Below, piece by piece: positions 46,558-56,251 of a stretch of 64,000 bases of DNA; within the stretch, counting starts at the first letter, position 1; each line of letters starts with the position of its first letter. Both the position numbers and the translations under genes were made by a program. Source of the DNA: Pseudomonadota bacterium. Its GTDB lineage: Bacteria; Pseudomonadota; Alphaproteobacteria; Micropepsales; Micropepsaceae. Location of the stretch: positions 62,001-126,000 of the forward strand of contig JAFEEQ010000004.1 in the NCBI GenBank assembly GCA_018241025.1, read 5' to 3'. The notes below the pieces were generated by a model. It did no database searches, was not told where the DNA came from, and saw only the letters and a program-made list of their open reading frames with translations.

Positions 46558-47700
46558 CTAACCCGCCAGCGCCGCGATCACACTGTTGAGTAGCAGCCGG
46601 CCGCGCGGCGTCACGGTCAGGCGATTACCATCGCGCGCTAGCAAGCCGTCGGCAATCAGCGATTCCATGCGATCGGCATCGGGCTCGAAGCCCCATCGCA
46701 CGCGATAGGCGGCAAGATCGAGACCTTCGGCGAGACGAAGGTTCATCAGAAGATGCTCGCGCGCCGCGTCTTGGGCGTCGATCGGCGCTCTCTCGATCAT
46801 GCCGTGCCCGTCGCGCAGGACCTTCTCGCGCCAGCGTTCCGGCAACCGTTCGGTCTGCGTCGCGATGCGCGCGCCATTCAGATCGAGTCTGCCATGCGCG
46901 CCCGGGCCGACGCCGGCATAAGACCCATAGCGCCAATATATGAGGTTGTGCCGCGCCTCGGAGCCCGGCCGCGCGTGATTGGAGATTTCATAGGCCGGGC
47001 GGCCGGCGGCCGCGGTCATCTCTTGCGTCAGTTCGAAGAGATCGGCAGCACGGTCTTCGTCGGGGATGGAGAGCGCGCCTGTCTTGTACAGCGTCGCAAA
47101 CGGCGTCGCCGGCTCTATGGTGAGTTGATAGAGCGAAAGGTGATCCGTGCCGAAGGCGAGGGCCTCCGAAAGCTCCTCGCGCCATTGCGCCATGGTCTGC
47201 TGCGGTCGGGCGTAGATGAGATCGAGCGAAACGCGGCCGAAGGTCCGAAGCGCCATGCCGAGCGCGGCCTTCGCTTCGGCGACGTCGTGCAAGCGGCCCA
47301 GTTGTTTCAAATCGGCGTCGTTCAAGGCCTGCACACCGATGGAGAGACGATTGACGCCCGCTGCGCGATAGTCCGCGAAACGCGCCGCATCGGCGCTTGC
47401 CGGGTTGGCCTCAAGCGTGACTTCGACATCGTTGGCGGTGCGCCAGAGCTTTGCGATGGTCTCCATTGTTCGGCCGACGCTCCGGCCCTGCATTAGCGAA
47501 GGCGTGCCGCCGCCGAAAAACACGGTCTCGACAATCGGCCGATCCGCGCCCTGCTGCGCAGCAGTCCATTCGAGCTCGCGGACGATCGCATCGATCCAGC
47601 CGGACTCGTCGATCTGCTGGCGGACATGGGAGTTGAAATCGCAATACGGACATTTGGCCGCGCAGAACGGCCAATGAACGTAGATGCCGAAGCCGGTCAT
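46558..47700 (-). CDS. hemW: HemW-type radical SAM haem chaperone
   Basis: A 380-residue radical-SAM protein. The cluster motif CxxxCxxC is C13, C17, C20 in CAAKCPYCDFNSH, as in HemW; HemW binds haem and helps insert it, unlike the oxidase HemN. The old name is coproporphyrinogen III oxidase-like. The ATG overlaps (ATGA) the rdgB stop. Confidence 0.94.
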   Translation of the reverse strand: MTGFGIYVHWPFCAAKCPYCDFNSHVRQQIDESGWIDAIVRELEWTAAQQGADRPIVETVFFGGGTPSLMQGRSVGRTMETIAKLWRTANDVEVTLEANPASADAARFADYRAAGVNRLSIGVQALNDADLKQLGRLHDVAEAKAALGMALRTFGRVSLDLIYARPQQTMAQWREELSEALAFGTDHLSLYQLTIEPATPFATLYKTGALSIPDEDRAADLFELTQEMTAAAGRPAYEISNHARPGSEARHNLIYWRYGSYAGVGPGAHGRLDLNGARIATQTERLPERWREKVLRDGHGMIERAPIDAQDAAREHLLMNLRLAEGLDLAAYRVRWGFEPDADRMESLIADGLLARDGNRLTVTPRGRLLLNSVIAALAG

Positions 47701-48302
47701 GGCTGGAAAATATCGCTCGCGATCAGCCTCTCGAAGGCGCGGGTGCGATGGTTCATCGCCAGCTTCTTCGCGGGATCCATTTCGCCGAAGGTCATCGTCT
47801 CGCCGTTCGGCACGAAGATCGGATCGTAGCCGAAGCCGTTGCCGCCGCGCGGCGGGAATTCCAGATGGCCGTGGATCTCACCCTGGAAAATCCTTGGTTC
47901 CTCGTGCGGCAGTGCCAGCGCGAGTGCGCTGACGAAATACGCCGACAGGTCGGTCGCGGTCTTTTCCTTCAGCTCGCGTTCGACCCGCGCCATGGCGACA
48001 AAGAAATCCTTCTCGGCTCCGGCCCAGCGGGCCGAATAGATTCCCGGTGCTCCATCCAGCGCGTTCACCACCAGACCGGAATCATCGGCAATGGCGATGT
48101 GTCCGCAGCGGTCTGCGACCCAGCGCGCCTTGAGTGCAGCATTACCGGCAAAAGTGGCCTCGGTTTCCTCCGGTTCTTCGATCTCGATGTCACCAGCGCT
48201 GAAGACGTGCAGGTCGAACGGCGCGAGCAGCTCCATGATCTCGCGCACCTTGCCCTTGTTGTGACTGGCGACGACGAGCGTATCGCGCGGCTTCAGCTTC
48301 AC
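47697..48302 (-). CDS. rdgB: XTP/dITP diphosphatase (Ham1/RdgB)
   Basis: A 201-residue pyrophosphatase that removes deaminated purine nucleotides from the pool. [17 protein letters not shown] is the Ham1 opening motif, [24 protein letters not shown] holds metal and catalytic residues, and [12 protein letters not shown] is the later signature. The start is GTG at 48302, a GTGA overlap with rph. Confidence 0.95.
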   Translation of the reverse strand: MKLKPRDTLVVASHNKGKVREIMELLAPFDLHVFSAGDIEIEEPEETEATFAGNAALKARWVADRCGHIAIADDSGLVVNALDGAPGIYSARWAGAEKDFFVAMARVERELKEKTATDLSAYFVSALALALPHEEPRIFQGEIHGHLEFPPRGGNGFGYDPIFVPNGETMTFGEMDPAKKLAMNHRTRAFERLIASDIFQP

Positions 48303-49015
48303 GCGCCTATCGCCTTCTTCTGCAGGTCGACGAGTTCGCCGATGCCTTTGCGCGCCAGCCGCAGCATCTCGGCGAATTGCTCATCGCTGAACGGCTCGCC
48401 TTCGGCCGTGCCCTGGATCTCGACCAGCCCGCCCTTTCCGGTGAGCACGAAATTCGCGTCGGTCTCGGCTGTGGAGTCCTCCGCGTATTCGAGATCGAGC
48501 ACCGGGGTGCCCTTCCAGATGCCGCAGGAAATCGCCGCGACATGATCCTTGATTGCGGGCTTGGTGATCGCGCCGGTCTTTTTCATGAAGCTGAGGCATT
48601 GATGCAGCGCGACGAAGCCGCCGGTGATCGAGGCCGTGCGCGTGCCGCCATCGGCCTGGATCACGTCGCAGTCGATCACGATCTGCCGCTCTCCCAATGC
48701 CGTCAGATCGACCACGGCGCGCAGCGAACGGCCGATCAGGCGCTGGATTTCCTGGGTCCGGCCGGACTGTTTGCCCTGGGCCGCCTCGCGCCGCATCCGT
48801 TCATGGGTCGCGCGGGGGAGCATGCCGTATTCCGCCGTCACCCAGCCGCGGCCCGTTCCGCGCAGGAACCCGGGTGCGGAGTCCTCGAGGCTGGCGGTGC
48901 ACAGCACATGGGTGTCACCGAACTTCACCAGGCAGGAGCCCTCGGCGTGCTTGGCAAAGCCGGGTTCGAGAGTGACGTTGCGCATCTGGTCGTTTGCGCG
49001 GGATGATGGGCGCAT
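48299..49015 (-). CDS. rph: Ribonuclease PH
   Basis: A 238-residue phosphorolytic exoribonuclease that trims tRNA 3' ends. [20 protein letters not shown] and the central [24 protein letters not shown] are characteristic. It is divergent from hrcA (115 bases between the starts), and rdgB and hemW follow it in the same transcript. Confidence 0.96.
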   Translation of the reverse strand: MRPSSRANDQMRNVTLEPGFAKHAEGSCLVKFGDTHVLCTASLEDSAPGFLRGTGRGWVTAEYGMLPRATHERMRREAAQGKQSGRTQEIQRLIGRSLRAVVDLTALGERQIVIDCDVIQADGGTRTASITGGFVALHQCLSFMKKTGAITKPAIKDHVAAISCGIWKGTPVLDLEYAEDSTAETDANFVLTGKGGLVEIQGTAEGEPFSDEQFAEMLRLARKGIGELVDLQKKAIGA

Positions 49016-49130
49016 CTTGGATTGCCTTGAAGTTTCGGGCGTCGGCCGCTACCTAGCGGCTTTGCCGGCGCTGAGGCAATCGGCCCGGCAGGCAATTCGT
49101 AAAGTCTAGGGAAAACAGGTAGTTATACAA

Positions 49131-50207
49131 GTGGATGCCGCAATGGCCCGCGTTTTGAATGCAGCCCTGGGCGACCGCCCGCGGGAGGTGTTCCGCCATC
49201 TGGTCGAGGCTTTCCTGTCTTCAGGCGAGCCGGTGGGTTCGCGCACCCTGTCGCAGCGCCTGCCGCTGTCCCTGTCGCCGGCCTCGATCCGCAACGTCAT
49301 GGCGGACCTGGAGAGCATGGGCCTGCTCTACGCCCCGCACACCTCCGCCGGCCGCGCCCCGACCGAGAAGGGTCTGCGCCTGTTTGTGGACGGCCTTCTG
49401 GAAGTCGGCGAGCTGGCGCCGGACGAGCGTATCGCCATCGAAGGCCGCATGACCGGATCCGGACGCGGCCTGGAGGATTTGCTGACCCAGGCGACCTCCC
49501 TGCTTTCCGGCCTGTCGAACTGCGCCGGACTGCTGGTCTCGACCAAGCTCGACGCGCCACTCAAGCATGTCGAGTTCACGTCCATCGCGCCCGGCAAGGC
49601 ACTGGTCGTCATGGTGAGCGAAGACGGCCAGGTCGAGAACCGCCTGATCGATACGCCGGCCGGCCTGCCCGGATCGGCGATGATCGAGGCCTCGAACTAT
49701 CTCAATGCGCGCCTGCGCGGCCGGACGCTGGAATCGGCGCGGGCGGAAATCTTGGCCGAACTCGACGGCGAGCGTGCCGAGCTCGACGCGCTGACCGCGA
49801 AAATCGTCGCCGAAGGTCTCGCCACCCTGTCCCTGCCCGCTGGCGCGCCGCGCGACGCGGCAGAGAAAGTGCTGATCGTTCGCGGGACCTCGCACCTGCT
49901 CGACAGCGTCGAGGCCCAGGCCGATATCGAACGTGTACGCACGCTGTTCGAAGACATCGAGCGAAAGGCCGATCTGATTCAGCTTCTGGAACTGGCGCGC
50001 GACGGTGACGGCGTGCGCATCTTCATCGGCTCGGAGAACCGGCTGTTCAGCCTCTCTGGTTCCTCGATCATCGCCGCGCCTTATGCCAATTCCGCCGGCA
50101 AGGTCGTCGGCGTGATCGGCGTCCTCGGCCCTACGCGTCTCAACTACGGCCGCATCATCCCGATGGTCGATTACACCGCCAAAGTCGTTGGCCGCCTTCT
50201 CGGCTGA
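49131..50207 (+). CDS. hrcA: Heat-inducible transcription repressor HrcA
   Basis: A 358-residue HrcA repressor of class I heat-shock genes. The winged-helix N-terminus includes GSRTLSQRLPLSLSPASIRNVMADLESMGLL and HTSAGRAPTEKGLR; the remainder is the HrcA ligand-like domain. GTG at 49131 opens the frame; ATG at 49143 is another start, and neither has a clear ribosome-binding site. I see no CIRCE element (TTAGCACTC, nine bases, GAGTGCTAA) in the promoter, so targets are elsewhere (for example groESL). Confidence 0.95.
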   Translation: MDAAMARVLNAALGDRPREVFRHLVEAFLSSGEPVGSRTLSQRLPLSLSPASIRNVMADLESMGLLYAPHTSAGRAPTEKGLRLFVDGLLEVGELAPDERIAIEGRMTGSGRGLEDLLTQATSLLSGLSNCAGLLVSTKLDAPLKHVEFTSIAPGKALVVMVSEDGQVENRLIDTPAGLPGSAMIEASNYLNARLRGRTLESARAEILAELDGERAELDALTAKIVAEGLATLSLPAGAPRDAAEKVLIVRGTSHLLDSVEAQADIERVRTLFEDIERKADLIQLLELARDGDGVRIFIGSENRLFSLSGSSIIAAPYANSAGKVVGVIGVLGPTRLNYGRIIPMVDYTAKVVGRLLG

Positions 50208-50224
50208 CGCGTTAGGATAGCAAT

Positions 50225-50773
50225 ATGAGCGAAGACGAAACCAATCCCGCAGAACCCCACCCCGCTGACGTCATCCAGGCGCTCAATGCCGAGAACGTCG
50301 AACTCAAGGACAAGCTCCTGCGCGCCCATGCCGAAGCGGACAACATCCGCAAGCGCGGCGAGCGCGAGCGCGAGGATACCCGCCTCTATGCCGTGACCCG
50401 CTTCGCGCGCGACGTTCTCGGCGTGGCCGACAATTTCGAGCGCGCCATGGCCGCGCTGCCGCCGGAGAAGCTCGAAGCCGCCGACCCGCAGGTGCGTGGC
50501 GTCATCGAGGGTGTACAGGCGACCGAACGCCAGTTGCTTGCGACCCTGGCGCAGCACGGTGTGAAGGCGATTGAGACCGAGGGCGCGAAGTTCGATCCCA
50601 ACCTGCATCAGGCCATCGCCGAAGTGCCGGGCAGCGGCAAGCCGGCGGGCACCATCGTGAACGTCATGCAGACCGGCTACACCATCGCCGGCCGCCTGCT
50701 GCGCCCTGCCATGGTGACCGTCGCCAAGGCTGAAGCTGGCGGAACGGGTGAAACGGTCGACACGTCGGCCTGA
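50225..50773 (+). CDS. grpE: GrpE nucleotide exchange factor
   Basis: A 182-residue co-chaperone that releases ADP from DnaK. An acidic N-terminus and long helix (LNAENVELKDKLLRAHAEADN) are followed by the compact domain with VMQTGYTIAGRLLRPAMVTV near the end, the GrpE signature. It starts 17 bases after hrcA and is likely co-transcribed. DnaK and DnaJ are not in the window. Confidence 0.96.
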   Translation: MSEDETNPAEPHPADVIQALNAENVELKDKLLRAHAEADNIRKRGEREREDTRLYAVTRFARDVLGVADNFERAMAALPPEKLEAADPQVRGVIEGVQATERQLLATLAQHGVKAIETEGAKFDPNLHQAIAEVPGSGKPAGTIVNVMQTGYTIAGRLLRPAMVTVAKAEAGGTGETVDTSA

Positions 50774-50812
50774 CGTCTCGACAAGTCCGATACGGCGGGC
50801 AAAGCTTCGCGC

Positions 50813-51847
50813 ATGGCCGAAGCACTGCCTGCCGAAATCGCCGCGGAGTTCATCGTCTCCGACCGCAAGGCCTATTTCGAGCAACGCCTGTTCGTGCTTT
50901 CACCCCTCGGCACCTGGGGCACGGCGGCGGTCATCTTTGCGCTTTTCATGGCACTCTATGCGCTCGCCGCGGGCATCGACGGCTTTGCGTTCTTCGGGCC
51001 GACGACAAGGCTGGCATTTGTTCTAACCCTGCTACTGACGGCGATCCTCGCGGTGCAGCGCGCAGTGCGCATGCGTCAGCGCGCCGATACGCCGGCGCTC
51101 GCGCGGGTTTTGAGAGGCGGTCTGCCGCAGGCGATCTCCTTTGGGCACCTGACACCGGACGCGCACCAGCTCTGGCTGGCTACCGGTATCGGAATCCTGA
51201 TCGGCGCAGCCTTCGACTACGTCCTCTATTTCCGGGGTATGCCGATGGAGAATCTCGCCACCCGTGCCTGGTTCTCGCTGATCACGATGCTGATGGTGAT
51301 GACCTTCACCCGCGGCGCCGAACTGACCCGCTCCGGCAGCGACAGCACCAGCGCTGCGATCCGTGACGATCTGATCGTCGATCTCCTGCGCATCGACGAC
51401 CTCGCCGTCTGGGGCCGCAACGCCGCACGCTTCGCCATCATCTGGTTCACGATCTCGGCGTTTTCCTGTCTGCTCTTCGTCAGCAGCAACATCACGATCT
51501 TCACGATCGCGCTTTTGCTGGGCTGCCTGGCGATCGGCACCGCCGTGTTCTTCGCGATGATGGAGCGCATCCATCGCCGAATTCGCGGCGACAAGCGCGC
51601 GGAACTGGAACGCGTGCGCGGCGAAATCGACGGCCTCAAGCACAAGGCCGTCTCCGACCCGGCCGCTGCGGCGTGCCTCCAGGGCCTCCTGGCCTATGAA
51701 TCGCGGATCAACGCGGTTCAGGAATGGCCCTTCGATCAGACCACGCTGCTGCGGCTCGGCGCATCCGCTCTGATCCTGACGGTGCCGTGGTTCGGTCAGG
51801 CGGTGGCGGCATATCTGGTCGACCACATCAGCCGTTTCGCCGGTTGA
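50813..51847 (+). CDS. Multi-pass membrane protein of unknown function
   Basis: A 344-residue protein with about seven hydrophobic segments (for example near 38-58, 63-83, 120-140, 150-168, 205-240, 325-340) and a charged segment around 255-285 (RIHRRIRGDKRAELERVRGEID) that could be a short coiled coil. No family is recognised. It lies in the same direction between grpE and dapB with small gaps, perhaps in one transcript. Confidence 0.7.
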   Translation: MAEALPAEIAAEFIVSDRKAYFEQRLFVLSPLGTWGTAAVIFALFMALYALAAGIDGFAFFGPTTRLAFVLTLLLTAILAVQRAVRMRQRADTPALARVLRGGLPQAISFGHLTPDAHQLWLATGIGILIGAAFDYVLYFRGMPMENLATRAWFSLITMLMVMTFTRGAELTRSGSDSTSAAIRDDLIVDLLRIDDLAVWGRNAARFAIIWFTISAFSCLLFVSSNITIFTIALLLGCLAIGTAVFFAMMERIHRRIRGDKRAELERVRGEIDGLKHKAVSDPAAAACLQGLLAYESRINAVQEWPFDQTTLLRLGASALILTVPWFGQAVAAYLVDHISRFAG

Positions 51848-51869
51848 GATTGCCCCTTAAGGTAACGCC

Positions 51870-52673
51870 ATGAGCGATATCCGCATCGTCGTCGCCGGAG
51901 CAGGCGGCCGCATGGGTCACCAGATCCTGCGCGAAGTGACCGAAACGCCCGGCGTCGTGGTACATGGCGCGCTTGAGGCGCCGAACCACCCTGCCATCGG
52001 CCAGGATGCCGGCACGCAGGCGGGCCTGAAGCCGCTCGGCGTGCTGGTGACCAGCGATCCGCTGCCGGTGCTCGCCAACGCGCAGGCGCTGATCGATTTC
52101 ACGATTCCACGCGTTTCGGTCGAACTGGCCGCTCTCGCCGCGCAAGCGCGCATCGTCCACGTCATCGGCACGACCGGCTGCAACGACGAGGAGAACGCTA
52201 AAATCCGCGCCGCCGCGCGCCATGCCGTGATCGTCAAGTCCGGCAATATGAGTCTCGGCATCAATATCCTCGCCAAGCTGGTGAAGGACGCGGCTGCCGC
52301 CCTGCCCAATTACGATGTCGAAATCCTCGAAATGCATCACCGCCGCAAAGTCGACGCGCCGAGCGGCACGGCACTGATGCTGGGTGAAGCCGCGGCAGCA
52401 GCACGCGGCATTTCGCTTGCCGAACATTCCGAGCGCGGCCGCGACGGCCAGACCGGCGCGCGTGCCGACGGCGCCATCGGCTTTGCTTCGCTGCGCGGCG
52501 GAAGCGTCGTCGGCGAGCATCAGGTCATCCTCGCCGGACCGCAGGAGCGCATCGTACTCACCCATATCGCGCAGGATCGCGCGATGTTCGCGCCCGGTGC
52601 CGTCGCCGCCGCGAAATGGGGCCAGGGCAAGAAGCCCGGACTCTATGCGATGGCTGACGTCCTCGGCGGCTGA
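51870..52673 (+). CDS. dapB: 4-hydroxy-tetrahydrodipicolinate reductase
   Basis: A 267-residue DapB that reduces HTPA in lysine/diaminopimelate synthesis. The NAD(P) loop is [13 protein letters not shown] near residue 6, and the substrate motif [16 protein letters not shown] carries catalytic His and Lys. [11 protein letters not shown] is also typical. It overlaps the Ogt/AraC gene by 31 bases at the 3' ends. Confidence 0.96.
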   Translation: MSDIRIVVAGAGGRMGHQILREVTETPGVVVHGALEAPNHPAIGQDAGTQAGLKPLGVLVTSDPLPVLANAQALIDFTIPRVSVELAALAAQARIVHVIGTTGCNDEENAKIRAAARHAVIVKSGNMSLGINILAKLVKDAAAALPNYDVEILEMHHRRKVDAPSGTALMLGEAAAAARGISLAEHSERGRDGQTGARADGAIGFASLRGGSVVGEHQVILAGPQERIVLTHIAQDRAMFAPGAVAAAKWGQGKKPGLYAMADVLGG

Positions 52674-53518
52674 CGCGCCGCCTCCACCGCCAGCATCGCG
52701 CGCTTGCGGTCAACGCCCCAGTGATAACCCGTCATCGCGCCCGTGCTGCCGAGCACGCGGTGGCAGGGAATGATCCACGAAATCGGATTGCGTCCGACGG
52801 CCGCCCCGACGGCGCGTGCCGCGCTCGGCTTGCCGACAAGATCTGCGATGGCGCCGTAGGTCGCGGTCTTTCCGACCGGGATGGAAAGCAGCGCTTGCCA
52901 CACCTTGATCTGCCACGGCGTGCCGAGAAGGTGCAGCCGCAGCTCGTCGCGCGACGTTGCCGGACTGAAGATGCGTGCGGCATAGGATTTCGTCCGCTCC
53001 GGCGCCTGAACGTATCGGGCGCCTGGCCAACGCGCGCGCATGTCCGCGAGCATTTTCTTCTCATCGCCCTCGTCGCCGAAAGCGATCCCGCAGACCCCCT
53101 TTGCCGTCGCCATCACCAGCGCCACGCCGAACGGACAGGGGTGATATCCATAGGCGATCTCCACACCCTCGCCGCCCTTGGCGTAGTCGCCCGGCGTCAT
53201 TGCTTCGATCTTCAGACAGAGGTCGTGCAACCGCGACGGCCCGGACAGGCCGGCATCGAGTGCGGTCTCGAGCAGATTGCGCCCGGCCTTCAGGTCGTCT
53301 CGCGCATGCTCGAGCGTCAGGTGCCCGACGAAGCTCTTGGGGCTGACGCCGACATAGCGGCTGAAAAGCCGCTGGAAGTGGAACGGCGACAGTCCGACCG
53401 CCGAGGCGGCGTCTTCCAGGTCGGGCTGCTCCAGATAGTTGGCGCTGAGATAGCGGATGGCGCGGCCCATGCGGCGCCAGTTCGCGTCGTTTTCGTCGAA
53501 GGAGATCACGTTGGTCAT
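52643..53518 (-). CDS. AraC-HTH/methylated-DNA--cysteine S-methyltransferase fusion (Ada-like)
   Basis: A 291-residue fusion. An AraC-type helix-turn-helix (about 15-110) contains [21 protein letters not shown]. The C-terminal O6-alkylguanine transferase has [20 protein letters not shown] and the active cysteine C252 in IPCHRVLG. The Ada N-terminal phosphotriester domain is missing, so the mode of induction differs from E. coli Ada. ATG at 53518 matches where family similarity begins. Confidence 0.92.
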   Translation of the reverse strand: MTNVISFDENDANWRRMGRAIRYLSANYLEQPDLEDAASAVGLSPFHFQRLFSRYVGVSPKSFVGHLTLEHARDDLKAGRNLLETALDAGLSGPSRLHDLCLKIEAMTPGDYAKGGEGVEIAYGYHPCPFGVALVMATAKGVCGIAFGDEGDEKKMLADMRARWPGARYVQAPERTKSYAARIFSPATSRDELRLHLLGTPWQIKVWQALLSIPVGKTATYGAIADLVGKPSAARAVGAAVGRNPISWIIPCHRVLGSTGAMTGYHWGVDRKRAMLAVEAARQPPRTSAIA

Positions 53519-53574
53519 GGCCGGAAGATGGGACGTCTTGTGCCCACCTGCGACCCGTTTCTTGCTGGGGGATT

Positions 53575-54048
53575 TCAAGGATGGGTACGGCGCGCTGCCG
53601 ACAGCGCGTCCCGCAGGATGGCGGCGAACTTCACCCTTTCTTCCGGAGCGAGGAATTGCCCGATGGCCAGGAATTTTCCATGGCTCCAGAGCGTCAGCCG
53701 GCTCCAGTGTTCTTCGGGATCGTCGAGCTGGACCCGTACCCAATAAGGATTGAACGACCACTGCCGTTCGGGCTTGTCCGGAAAGCGCCGTGCGACGGCA
53801 AGCTCCGACGGCGTCAGGATGATCCGTTCTTCACGCTGCGCGGCGCGCGTGCTTGCGCGGAACGCCCACGCCAGAAGAACGACGTCGAGCCCCATGAAGG
53901 GTGCGATCAGCCAGGCGCCGCGGATGAGGAAGTAGACTGCGAAGGCAAGGTTGATCGCCAGAACAACGCCAAGAATCCGGAGCAGGATATGCGGCGGCAT
54001 GGGCGGGCTGGGCCGCAAGACGTGATCGAGTATGACCGGTCCTTCCAT
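53575..54048 (-). CDS. DUF2244 membrane protein
   Basis: A 157-residue protein with two membrane helices (about 22-40 and 45-65), then a cytosolic part with RQWSFNPYWVRVQLDD, SHGKFLAIGQFLAPEER and FAAILRDAL, the DUF2244 signature. Such genes are often near nth or cytochrome-oxidase genes in Alphaproteobacteria. The function is unknown. Confidence 0.85.
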   Translation of the reverse strand: MEGPVILDHVLRPSPPMPPHILLRILGVVLAINLAFAVYFLIRGAWLIAPFMGLDVVLLAWAFRASTRAAQREERIILTPSELAVARRFPDKPERQWSFNPYWVRVQLDDPEEHWSRLTLWSHGKFLAIGQFLAPEERVKFAAILRDALSAARRTHP

Positions 54049-54088
54049 GCCTCAAGCATGGGCTGCCCGCCACGCCGCCGCAAGTCCG

Positions 54089-54400
54089 TCAGTAGCCGTC
54101 ATCGTGATGGTGATGATGATGGTCGTGGCATTCGCGGTCATAGCCCTCGCGGCCGCCATGGTCGCGCCAGTAGGGATCGCCGAGGTCGAGGTCGCAGGGG
54201 CTTGTCGTTGCGCCGATTGCCGCGCCCGCCACGCCGCCGATCACGGCGCCTGCCCCGGCACTGCCGGTCACCGATCCGATGGCTGCGCCGGCGCTTGCAC
54301 CGAGCAGTCCGCCTGACAGGGCACGATCGCCGGGAGTCGTGCCGCAGGCCGAGAGCATGAGGACGGCGCAAAGCGCAGCGCCGCTCGTTGTGAGTTTCAT
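54089..54400 (-). CDS. Glycine-zipper lipoprotein with six-histidine tail
   Basis: A 103-residue lipoprotein: the signal ends MLSAC with the modified cysteine. The mature part has a GxxxG glycine zipper (GLLGASAGAAIGSV, GAVIGGVAGAAIGA), seen in outer-membrane stress lipoproteins. The last residues include HDHHHHHHDDGY, a natural run of six histidines that could bind Ni, Zn or Cu. ATG has GGAGG five bases upstream. It is divergent from nth. Confidence 0.85.
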   Translation of the reverse strand: MKLTTSGAALCAVLMLSACGTTPGDRALSGGLLGASAGAAIGSVTGSAGAGAVIGGVAGAAIGATTSPCDLDLGDPYWRDHGGREGYDRECHDHHHHHHDDGY

Positions 54401-54506
54401 CGCTGCCTCCATGTGTTGTGTTGATAACGGGAGGTGGGAGGCTTCGTTCCGGCCTTGCGGATCGCGCGGATTCGGGAAGAGTACGCAGGGAACGGAGGGA
54501 ACCCGA

Positions 54507-55202
54507 TTGCGTACGCTGACAAAGCCTGAGATCGAAGACTTCTTCGCACGTCTGAAGAAAACGATTCCGGAGCCGAAGACCGAACTCAACTCGGTCAATC
54601 CCTACACCTTGCTCGTCGCCGTCGTGCTGTCGGCGCAGGCGACCGACAAGGGCGTCAACAGGGCGACGGAAAAACTCTTCAAGATCGCCGACACGCCGGA
54701 GAAGATGGTGGCGCTGGGCGAAGCGAAGCTGATCGAGCACATCAAGACCATCGGCCTCTTCCGCACCAAGGCGAAGAACGTTATTGCGCTGTCAAAGCTC
54801 CTGATCGAGCGCCATGGTGGCGAGGTGCCGCGCACCCGTGAAGAGCTTCAGGCGCTGCCCGGTGCCGGGCGCAAGACGGCGAACGTCGTTCTCAATGTTG
54901 CGTTCGGCGAGCCGACGATTGCCGTCGACACCCACATCTTCCGCGTCTGCAACCGCACCGGACTTGCGCCGGGCAAGGACGTGCTCGCGGTCGAGCTCGC
55001 GCTCGAGAAGAAAGTGCCGGAGCACTACAAGCTTCACGCCCATCACTGGCTGATCCTGCACGGGCGCTACACCTGCGTCGCGCGCAAGCCGCTTTGCCCG
55101 ACCTGCGTCGTGCGCGATCTCTGCCGCTACAAGGACAAAACGAAGGAAGCGCCGCTTACGCGGAAGGCCGGGGCGGCGCGATCTTTGCGCGCAAGGCGCT
55201 GA
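54507..55202 (+). CDS. nth: Endonuclease III
   Basis: A 231-residue DNA glycosylase/AP lyase for oxidised pyrimidines. LPGAGRKTANVV carries catalytic K123 and VDTHIFRV the Asp D141. Four cluster cysteines are C190, C197, C200, C206 (standard C-x6-C-x2-C-x5-C). TTG at 54507 is the start: GGAGGG lies seven bases upstream, and upstream codons do not match the family. The end overlaps a convergent lipoprotein gene by 47 bases. Confidence 0.95.
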   Translation: MRTLTKPEIEDFFARLKKTIPEPKTELNSVNPYTLLVAVVLSAQATDKGVNRATEKLFKIADTPEKMVALGEAKLIEHIKTIGLFRTKAKNVIALSKLLIERHGGEVPRTREELQALPGAGRKTANVVLNVAFGEPTIAVDTHIFRVCNRTGLAPGKDVLAVELALEKKVPEHYKLHAHHWLILHGRYTCVARKPLCPTCVVRDLCRYKDKTKEAPLTRKAGAARSLRARR

Positions 55203-55524
55203 GACAATTTTCGTCGGCAGCGATGCCGCGGCCGCGCGGCGACGTCTCGACATGCCAGACCGCCGTCTTGCCGTCGCGCGAATAGAGGAAGAAGAACGCC
55301 CGGCAGCTCGCGTCGTCGTAGCGCCAGATCTGCGCGCTGCCATCGTTGCGCACCATCGCCGGCTGTCCGTAGAGCGCGCGCAGCTGCGCGACCTGCAATC
55401 CGGTCGTTCCCGCCGGCTCACCGGCCGGCGGCGCTTCAGGCAGCCTGACTGCGCCGGTTCCGCTGGGCGCGGCACAGCCGGCGAGCAGGGCCAATAGAAG
55501 AAGTGCAGGCAGGACGAGTTTCAT
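55156..55524 (-). CDS. Small lipoprotein of unknown function
   Basis: A 122-residue lipoprotein (signal ending LLAGC). The mature part has LRALYGQPAMVRNDGSAQIWRYDD and ASCRAFFFLYSRDG, a small beta-rich domain like SmpA/BamE-type or DUF-type 'outer membrane lipoprotein' folds seen elsewhere in Alphaproteobacteria; I do not name it. It is coupled (ATGA) to the EI24 gene upstream and overlaps nth by 47 bases, tail to tail. Confidence 0.78.
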   Translation of the reverse strand: MKLVLPALLLLALLAGCAAPSGTGAVRLPEAPPAGEPAGTTGLQVAQLRALYGQPAMVRNDGSAQIWRYDDASCRAFFFLYSRDGKTAVWHVETSPRGRGIAADENCLSALRAKIAPPRPSA

Positions 55525-56195
55525 GCGATCTGATCCTGATGGCTCAGGCGTTTGAAGAGATGTGCCATCAAAGCGGCGCCAAAAAAAGGCGCAACCAGGT
55601 CGAGAACCGGAATCACCGAAAAAATTGCGATCAAAAGTCCGCAGAGATAGATCGCTGCACCGTGACGGCGGCGCAGGGCGTCGCTCTGCCGCGGCGAGAG
55701 ATGACGCAGTGACGCCAGTTCGAAGAACTCCCGGCCGAGCAGCCAGCCATTGACGAAAATACCGGCGATTCCGGCCAGACCCACCGTTTCGGCATCGGCC
55801 GCCAGAAGAGCGAGATTGATCAGCAGCGCCAGACCGACGAGACGGATATTGGCCCAGGCGCCGGTGAAAAACGGCGTTCCCGGTGCGCGCGGATCGTTGG
55901 GGTAGAAGTGCGCGTCGACCCTGGCCGCGATCCGGTCGAGAAAGATCGATCCGACAGCAGCGGCAACCGGCGCACCCAGCGCGAAGATCGCCACCAGCAG
56001 CGCCAGCGGTGCCGCAAGTTCGAGGAACCAGTTTACCCAGCGCGCGCCCAGATCCGGCGCCTGCACGAGCGCATATTCGATACCGGCCAGAAGCGCGGCA
56101 AACAGCAGCGCGGTGAGCACCAGTGTCCAGAACACCAGACCGCGGAAATCGCGGTCGAACAGCATGGCGAAGGCCTTGCCGATGCTTGCGAACAT
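55521..56195 (-). CDS. EI24-domain (CysZ-like) membrane protein
   Basis: A 224-residue protein with four to five hydrophobic segments in the EI24/CysZ family (early FRGLVFWTLVLTALLFAALL; late ISV-type segment IFSVIPVLDLVAPFFGAALMA). CysZ of E. coli is a sulfate channel; many EI24 proteins have no known role. A lipoprotein gene is coupled to it. It is divergent from adenosine kinase (56 bases). Confidence 0.85.
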   Translation of the reverse strand: MFASIGKAFAMLFDRDFRGLVFWTLVLTALLFAALLAGIEYALVQAPDLGARWVNWFLELAAPLALLVAIFALGAPVAAAVGSIFLDRIAARVDAHFYPNDPRAPGTPFFTGAWANIRLVGLALLINLALLAADAETVGLAGIAGIFVNGWLLGREFFELASLRHLSPRQSDALRRRHGAAIYLCGLLIAIFSVIPVLDLVAPFFGAALMAHLFKRLSHQDQIA

Positions 56196-56251
56196 GCGGA
56201 GGGTCCTCTAACTGAAAACCCGTTATAGGCGAAGCGCGAGGATTTGACGAA

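Noticed and set aside
49016..49130. Expected CIRCE element before hrcA
   Set aside because: The TTAGCACTC/GAGTGCTAA repeat is not present in the rph-hrcA gap.
54089..54130. Histidine codon run as a microsatellite artefact
   Set aside because: The codons are mixed CAT/CAC within an intact lipoprotein frame with a clear lipobox and ribosome-binding site, so the tail is treated as real.
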